DNA of 64,000 nt from the NCBI RefSeq assembly GCF_000186865.1, contig NW_008705583.1, forward strand, positions 450,101-514,100, written 5' to 3'. This DNA comes from Aureococcus anophagefferens. Its lineage: Eukaryota > Sar > Pelagophyceae > Pelagomonadales > Pelagomonadaceae. The notes under the pieces are model-generated. The model saw only the letters and a list, made by a program, of their open reading frames with translations, had not been told where the DNA came from and did not search any database. Positions 57,772 to 64,000 of the stretch are shown one piece after another. Each line of letters starts with the position of its first letter. The stretch's first letter is position 1. A program made the translations under genes and the position numbers.

Positions 57772-58779
57772 ATGCCGAAGCTCGTGCTCGAGCCAATAAA
57801 AGCGGAGAAGCCCAAAAAGAAGAAGAAGAAGCGCGAGGCGCCCGGCGAGAACCACTTCGCGGACCGCCAGGCGCGCATCGACGAGTACAACCGCATCCAG
57901 GCGCTGACGGACGTCGAGGAGGCGGCCCTCAAGCGCGAGCTCCGGGAGAAGGAGGTCGCCGCGGTCGTCGAGAAGGAGACGCGGGAGAAGGAGGAGGCCA
58001 AGGCCGCGAAGCGGAACGCCGCGGACGCGGCGAAGCGGCACCGGCCGACGTTCGTGCGCACGCTCGACCTCAAGCACTACGCCGAGGTCAAGTGGCGGCG
58101 CATGTCCGTGCTCGCGGGCCTCGAGAAGGACGCCGGGAGCGGCAAGTCGAAGAAGCTCGGCTACGTCTACGACCAGGTGAGCCGCGGCAAGCTCTGCCTC
58201 GACAAGCACCAGACCATCCAGTTCTTCGAGAAGATCAACGGCGTCTCGCCGCCCGACGACGCCCTCGTCCACATCGGCGTCATCAAGCCCAACGGCAAGC
58301 TCAAGCACGGCCTCCCCCGGGACCAGCTCGACGACGTCGTCGCCAACTACAAGGAGTACATGGACAAGCGCAAGGACACGAAGAAGCGCCACAAGGCCTG
58401 GGTCGAGCAGTTCACGCTCTTCGACGTCGGCGAGAAGGGCTGGCTCGACGAGGCGGAGACGGAGAAGATGGTCTGCGCGGCGACAAAGACGCGGCGGCCC
58501 GACGAGTGGGCGCTCCGCAAGGCCTACAACCAGGTCGGCGGCAAGGCGCTCCGGTCGGGGGACGTCGAGGCCATGGAGGAGAAGGAACTCATCATGCAGT
58601 ACGCGCCGGCCTTCCTCGACGCGTACGTGGAGATCATCGAGCCGGACAAGCTCCGCAAGCAGGAGAAGTTCGACCGCATCATGAACGTCCTGTCGTGCTG
58701 CTTCAAGCGCAAGAAGAAGAAAAAGGCCGCGGTCTACGCCGCCGACGGGCTGATGAACCCCGTAAAATTGAAGCACTAG
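57772..58779 (+). CDS. Lys-rich protein with EF-hand-like segment
   Basis: 335 residues. The N-terminus (KAEKPKKKKKKREAP) and C-terminus (LSCCFKRKKKKKAAVY) are strongly basic. A helical stretch (DRQARIDEYNRIQAL…REKEEAKAAKRNAADAAKR) precedes a globular half. FTLFDVGEKGWLDEAETEKM has the spacing of a degenerate EF-hand loop. HYAEVKWRRMSVLAG and YDQVSRGKLCLDKHQTIQFF are well-formed segments of unknown family. CC next to a basic cluster could be a palmitoylation site. Lies 231 bases upstream of the dynein gene on the same strand. Confidence 0.7.
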   Translation: MPKLVLEPIKAEKPKKKKKKREAPGENHFADRQARIDEYNRIQALTDVEEAALKRELREKEVAAVVEKETREKEEAKAAKRNAADAAKRHRPTFVRTLDLKHYAEVKWRRMSVLAGLEKDAGSGKSKKLGYVYDQVSRGKLCLDKHQTIQFFEKINGVSPPDDALVHIGVIKPNGKLKHGLPRDQLDDVVANYKEYMDKRKDTKKRHKAWVEQFTLFDVGEKGWLDEAETEKMVCAATKTRRPDEWALRKAYNQVGGKALRSGDVEAMEEKELIMQYAPAFLDAYVEIIEPDKLRKQEKFDRIMNVLSCCFKRKKKKKAAVYAADGLMNPVKLKH

Positions 58780-59010
58780 GACGATGGTCGGTTCCCCCCC
58801 AACGGCTCGAGGGACGGATTGCATATCCGCTTCAACGTTTCCTCTCGACGTTTCCCTCTCGGCTCGGCTCAGCGCTTGGGCTGTGTGCTGCCCGGCGCAG
58901 CCCTTCCGCGCGACGTGCTCGCGGGCGGCGCTCCGCACCCGAGGCCGCGCGGTTCCGGTTTCGCCGACGGACGGGCGCCGCCCGGAGCGGGTGGAGCCAG
59001 GCCCGGCGCC

Positions 59011-62000
59011 ATGACGTCGGGGGAGACGAGCGACTGGCCGCCGCCGCCGCCGGGCGGGGCGACGAGCCACCAGCGGGCCTACTTCAGCGAGCTCCTGAGC
59101 TATGGCCTCAAGCCCGAGGACGTCGTCTCCGAGAGCGTCTTCGAGATGGAGGACATGAAGACCCAGAAGCCGCCGCTCGCGGCCGCGTTCGCGGCCGACG
59201 GCGCGCTCGCGGACGTGCGGCCGACGAACGTGAGCGAGCTCGCCTTCGACAACCACGCCATCGAGCCCAAGGTCATCACGGCCTACAAGCCCAAGCCCGG
59301 CGGCATGCCGCGCAAGCTCGAGATCGAGCGGCGCAAGCGGCTCTACGCGGCGCAGGACATCGAGACGCTGCTCATGGCCAAGGGCATCGACTACAGCGTG
59401 CCCTACAGCTCCCAGCTGTTGGGCGGCAAGGGCGACGAGGGCGACGTGCCGCCGGGGTCGGCGCTGCCCCTGATCGTCTTCGACAACGGCGACTTCGAGG
59501 TCCACACGGCGGACGCGTGGCTCGCGATGGGCACGGACGACGCGGGCAACCAGCAGGGCCTGCCCTGCCGCGCGCTCCACATGCGCGACGAGGCGACGGA
59601 GCAGGGCGTCTGGCGCCGGGGCAAGGTCGTGTCCTACGACGCCGCCGCGGAGCGCTTCGGCGTCGCGTGGGACCCGGACGAGGGCGCGGCGCCGGAGACG
59701 GAGCCCGTCGAGCCGACGCCCGTGCACCGCATGCACATCTGCTTCGTCGCCGAGGACCCGTTTGTGTTCGTGGAGCGCGTCACGGACGCCCACGCGCGGC
59801 GCCGCGACGCCGAGGCCGTGCTGCTCCACAACCTGTACGTCGACTGCATGCCGACGGAGGGCACGAAGCCGCTGGACTCGGAGCTCTGCGGCCGCATCTT
59901 AGCCTTGGCCATCAACACGAAGGCGCTGCGGCGCACGGCCCTCGAGACGTCGCGCGTCATCGCCGAGGTGAACACGGACTACACGCGGACGCTCAACAAG
60001 ATCGTCTTCCGGGCGACGCACGCCGCGGAGGGCGACACGAACGAGCTCCTGCGGGCTATTGTATTGCCCCGCGAGGAGGCGAAGCCGCCGCCGCGGCGCC
60101 AGGGGACCATCGCGCTGCCGCCGGGCTACGACTTCGGCGTGGCCTACAAGGAGTTCCGCTTCCACTCGTGCCTCACGCGGCCCGAGATCATCAAGATCGT
60201 CGTCAACGTGAAGCAGGAGTGCCTGAAGGTCATGGCCCTGAGCTTCTTCAACTTCCTCACGAAGTCCGTGCGCGTCGAGGAGTTCGCGAACACGCAGCAC
60301 GAGGCGACGCAGGCCGTCGCGGGCCGGCTCCGGGAAAGCTGGCCGTCGAACGTCTGCGGCCACGTGCGCCAGCAGCTCAAGGACGTCAAGAAGGGCTGGT
60401 TCAACCTCGAGGAGGCGAACAACGAGGTCTACGCCTTCTCCAAGCTGAAGAAGTTCCTGCAGTTCGTCAACTTCATGATGCAGGACTCGATGCGGTATTT
60501 AGTGGAAGACAGCATCCGCGCGTACGCGGCCTACCTCATCCGCGCCTGCGACTGCGACGTCGAGGTGCGCGGCTCCAACGACGTCACGACGACCTACCCG
60601 ACGGCGGGCGTCGCGTCCAAGGCGAAGCGGCTGCCCCTGTTCCTCATCGACATCGTCATCGTCGGCGAGGGCGACGACAAAACCTTAGGCTACTCGTCGA
60701 ACCTCGCGGCCTTCGAGGAGATCCCGTTGAAGCACTTCGACCAGGCCATCATCCAGACCCAGTCCATCGTCCAGGTCGAGCGCCGCGTGATGACGCGGCT
60801 CTTCTGGAGCCACGACCCGATCATGACGTCCGTGCACCCCACGGAGCAGTGGGTCATCGACCTGCGGGCCGAGGTCGCGCAGACGCTGCGCGCGGCCGTC
60901 GCGCCGTTGGAGGCCTACCTGGCGACCTACGACGGGTTCCTCGAGTTCCTGCGGTTAGACGTCGACGCGTACATCGGCGACGCGGAGGCCAAGTGGGGCG
61001 GCCCGCCCCCGGGGCTGACGGAGGACGAGAAGAACGAGCTGGCGATCCCGCCCCTCGACGTGCCCGCGCTCAAGAGCCTCGCGGAGAAGCACCTCGGCGA
61101 GCAGAAGAAGGTCGAGGCGCTCATCCCGGAGACCGTCGCCGTGGGCCTCTTCGCCGTCTCGGGCAAGACCGTGGGCCGCATCCTCGCCGAGAAGCACGGC
61201 CGCATCGCGAAGATGCTGTTGGACCTCGTCGCCATCAAGACGAACCAGCACGCCGCGGACTCCACCGTGTCCTTCGGGGACATCATGCGCAAGTTGAACG
61301 CGAAGCCGACGAACATCGAGGAGCTCACGGAGCTCCGCGACTACATGGAGACGATCCCCGACGCGGTGTTTAAATTACAAAAGGTCATCGACACGTCCAT
61401 GGAGAACTACGGCGTCCTCGAGGGCATCCTCTACAAGCTCGACCCGGGCGACTTCCGGCTCCGCTGGGAGGTCTTCGGCTGGCCGAAGAAGGTCGCGGAC
61501 AAGTGCGAGGAGCTCGAGGAGCACTGTTTGAAACTCGAAAAGTCCTACGAGAACGACATGGAGGAGGCCCAGGGCGAGTTCCGCGAGCGCCTCCGGGGCT
61601 ACATGGACGAGGTCGACAATTTAAGGACGTTCTACGACCTCAAGCTCGTGGACCAGGTCTCGGCGCACGTGCGGCGCATCAAGAAGGACCTGGCGTCCGC
61701 CGAGGACGAGGCGCGCCTCTTCAACTCGCGCGAGGCCCTCTTCAACAAGGAGGTGACGCAGTACGACCTCTTGCGCGACGTCGCGAAGAAGTTCGAGCCC
61801 TACGGCAACATGTGGGAGCAGGTCGACCACTGGCTCCAGTACCACAAGAAGTGGATGAGCGACGACTTCCTGAAGCTCGACGCCGAGGGCATCGAGACGG
61901 ACACGACGACGATCTACCGCGTCCTGGTCAAGTGCGAGAAGACGTTCGAGGCGCAGAAGCTCGACGGCTGCCTCAACGTCTGCCGCACGATCCTGGGCCA

Positions 62001-64000
62001 GGTCAACGAGTTCCGGCCCCACGTGCCCCTCGTCATCGCCCTGCGCCAGCAGGGCATGCGCGACCGCCACTGGGAGAACCTGTCGCAGAAGATCAAGGTC
62101 GACGTGAAGCCCGACGAGTCGTACACGCTCGAGACGATCTTCGAGATGAAGCTCCAGGACCACGTCGACGTCATCACCAAGATCAGCGAGGTCGCGGGCA
62201 AGGAGTACGCCATCGAGAACTCGCTCGACACCATGGAGAAGGCCTGGAGCGACGTCACGCTCCAGATCGAGCCCTACAAGGAGACGGGCACGTCGATCTT
62301 GCGCGGCATCGACGAGTACATGGCCCTGCTGGACGAGCACATCACGACGACCCAGGCCATGACCTTCTCCGCCTTCAAGGGCCCCTTCGAGGAGCGCATC
62401 GAGAAGTGGAACACGACGCTCCAGATCGTCTCGGAGCTCATCGACGAGTGGGTCGCGGTCCAGAAGAACTGGCTCTACCTCCAGCCCATCTTCGACTCGC
62501 CGGACATCAACAAGCAGCTGCCCGTCGAGGGCAAGCGCTTCGCGACCGTGGACAAGCACTGGCGCCAGACGCTCAACAGCGCGGCGAGTGGCACGACGCT
62601 CGCGATCCTCTTCTGCAACGACCCCAAGCTTCTCGAGCGCTTCCGCGAGTCGAACAAGCTGCTGGACATGGTCCAGAAGGGCCTGAGCGACTACCTCGAG
62701 ACGAAGCGCGCGGGCTTCTCCCGGTTTTATTTTCTCAGCGACGGCGACCTCCTCGAGATCCTGTCGGAGACGAAGGACCCGCGCATGGTCCAGCCCCACC
62801 TCCGCAAGTGCTTCGAGGCGCGTGCTTCCCGCGTTTCTTTTGGTTTCGTTCGCGGACCCGACACTCTTCCCCATAGGGCATCAAGTCCCTCGACTTCGAG
62901 GCGGACCTGACGATCTCGCGCATGAACTCGAGCGAGAAGGAGATCGTCGACTTCGTCGCGCCCGTGAACCCCGTGAACAAGAACATCGAGGACTGGATGG
63001 TCGAGATCAACGTCGCCATGTGCAAGGCCGTGCGCGACCACATGATCCGCGCCGTGCGCGCCTACCCGGAGACGAAGCGGACGCGGTGGATGATCGAGTG
63101 GCCGGGCCAGGTCGTGCTCAACGGGTCGCAGGTCCACTGGACGCAGGAGGTCGAGGAGATCATGGCGTCCAAGGGCAACGCGGGCATCTTCGAGTACTAC
63201 GAGCAGTGCAAGTCCCAGCTCCAGGACATGGTCATCCTCATCCGCACGGACCTGTCCAAGGGCCAGCGGACGACCGTCGGCGCGCTCGCGGTCATCGACG
63301 TGCACGCGCGCGACGTCATGAAGGCCATGGCCGACGCGGGCGTGTCGTCCTGCACGGACTTCGACTGGCAGTCGCAGATGCGCTTCTACTGGGAGGGCGA
63401 CGACGCGTCGGGCGACCTCTGGGTCAAGCAGGTCGAGTCGAAGCGCGCCTACGGCTACGAGTACCTGGGCAACTCCTTCCGCCTCGTCATCACGCCGCTC
63501 ACGGACAAGTGCTACATCACGATCATGGGCGCGCTGCAGATGATCCTCGGCGGCGCGCCCGCGGGGCCCGCGGGCACGGGCAAGACGGAGACGACGAAGG
63601 ACCTCGCGAAGGCCCTCGCGAAGCAGTGCGTCGTCTTTAATTGCGCGCGCGCCGCGTCCGCGGCGCTCGATGCCATTTTTGACGTTAGCTACTCCTAGGT
63701 TCCGACGGCCTGGACTACCGCGCGATGGGCAAGTTCTTCAAGGGCCTCGCGTCCGCGGGCGCGTGGGCGTGCTTCGACGAGTTCAACCGCATCAACATCG
63801 AGGTCCTCAGCGTCATCGCCCAGCAGATCATGACGCTCCAGGGCGCCGTCCAGCGCAACGAGGAGCGCATCATGTTCGAGGACACGGACATCAACGTGAA
63901 CCCGGAGTTCGCCGTCTTCATCACGATGAACCCGGGCTACGCGGGCCGCTCCGAGCTCCCGGACAACCTCGAGGCCTTGTTTAGACCCGTGGCCATGATG
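59011..64000 (+). CDS. Axonemal-type dynein heavy chain, stem to AAA1 (partial at 3' end)
   Basis: Exons 59011-62817, 62877-63642 and 63699 onward give the first 1,625 residues. The stem (DHC_N1/N2) includes [69 protein letters not shown] and [13 protein letters not shown]1 begins at [20 protein letters not shown], with Walker [14 protein letters not shown], then VVFN|CSDGLDY and [10 protein letters not shown]. Both introns are GC-AG (GCGCGT at 62818, GCGCGC at 63643). The conserved CFEGI and NCSDGLDY peptides across the junctions make the splicing nearly certain. It resembles single-headed inner-arm dyneins; the exact isotype is not determined. The remaining ~2,500 residues lie beyond the edge. 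Confidence 0.95.

Noticed and set aside
1..64000. Prokaryotic operon organisation
   Set aside because: Introns, dynein, LHC, PP2C and FYVE genes and alternating strands show a eukaryotic nuclear genome.

Overview
The window is nuclear DNA of a very GC-rich, gene-dense, intron-containing eukaryote. Best reading: a small photosynthetic stramenopile (pelagophyte), most likely Aureococcus anophagefferens or a close relative. The evidence is a fucoxanthin-chlorophyll type light-harvesting protein, plastid-type N-termini with a Phe at the signal cleavage point (…QAFAP…, …AAFQLP…, …AAAFGG…), Pro/Ser/Ala-rich extracellular repeats, REJ domains, a flagellar-type dynein heavy chain, and short introner elements flanked by 8-bp target duplications. 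The last are established for Aureococcus. There are no operons and no ribosome binding sites. Genes sit on both strands, often only 7-60 bases apart, and I count about 40 protein genes. Most long open frames that overlap these genes are GC-driven shadows.

Layout. 1-5.1 kb: the 5' part of a large secreted REJ-type surface protein (minus). 5.3-11 kb: an aquaporin, a GluTR-binding/HugZ-like plastid protein, a three-exon alpha/beta hydrolase, a FucU/RbsD mutarotase and a GT25-like enzyme. 11-18.1 kb: a FYVE-Ubl-PH-AGC kinase fusion, an acidic protein, a tiny four-exon RIIa gene and two methyltransferase-like genes. 18.2-23.4 kb: ABHD14-like hydrolase, PP2C phosphatase, NEK-like kinase. 23.4-25.1 kb: a rearranged, gene-poor patch with repeats and one two-exon gene. 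25.1-36.8 kb: GT62 mannosyltransferase, aldo-keto reductase, LHC, dienelactone hydrolase, a YchJ-like protein, an actin-fold/coiled-coil/tail-anchor protein, a Gfo/Idh/MocA oxidoreductase and fructose-1,6-bisphosphatase. 36.9-49.4 kb: CaMK-like kinase, an IQ-motif protein, an HMG-box gene, a sulfotransferase, a long His-rich protein crossing a 50-N gap, and an ankyrin protein. 49.4-64 kb: TDP1 with extra N- and C-terminal domains, small unknown proteins, a WW protein, an EF-hand-like protein and the stem-to-AAA1 part of an axonemal dynein heavy chain that runs off the right edge.

The most interesting signals concern introns. (1) Three copies of an ~80-bp introner element (33.7 kb and twice in one gene at 17.5-17.7 kb) and two longer candidate elements (8.6 and 20.3 kb) sit exactly at introns and carry 8-bp target duplications that supply the donor GT. 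(2) Reading frame and homology force six introns to use GC-AG boundaries, all with a GCGCGY donor. Together with GTGCGY introns this suggests a GYGCGY 5' splice-site consensus. Domain fusions (TDP1 with a HAD-like region, FYVE with AGC kinase, actin fold with tail anchor) are the main protein-level novelties.
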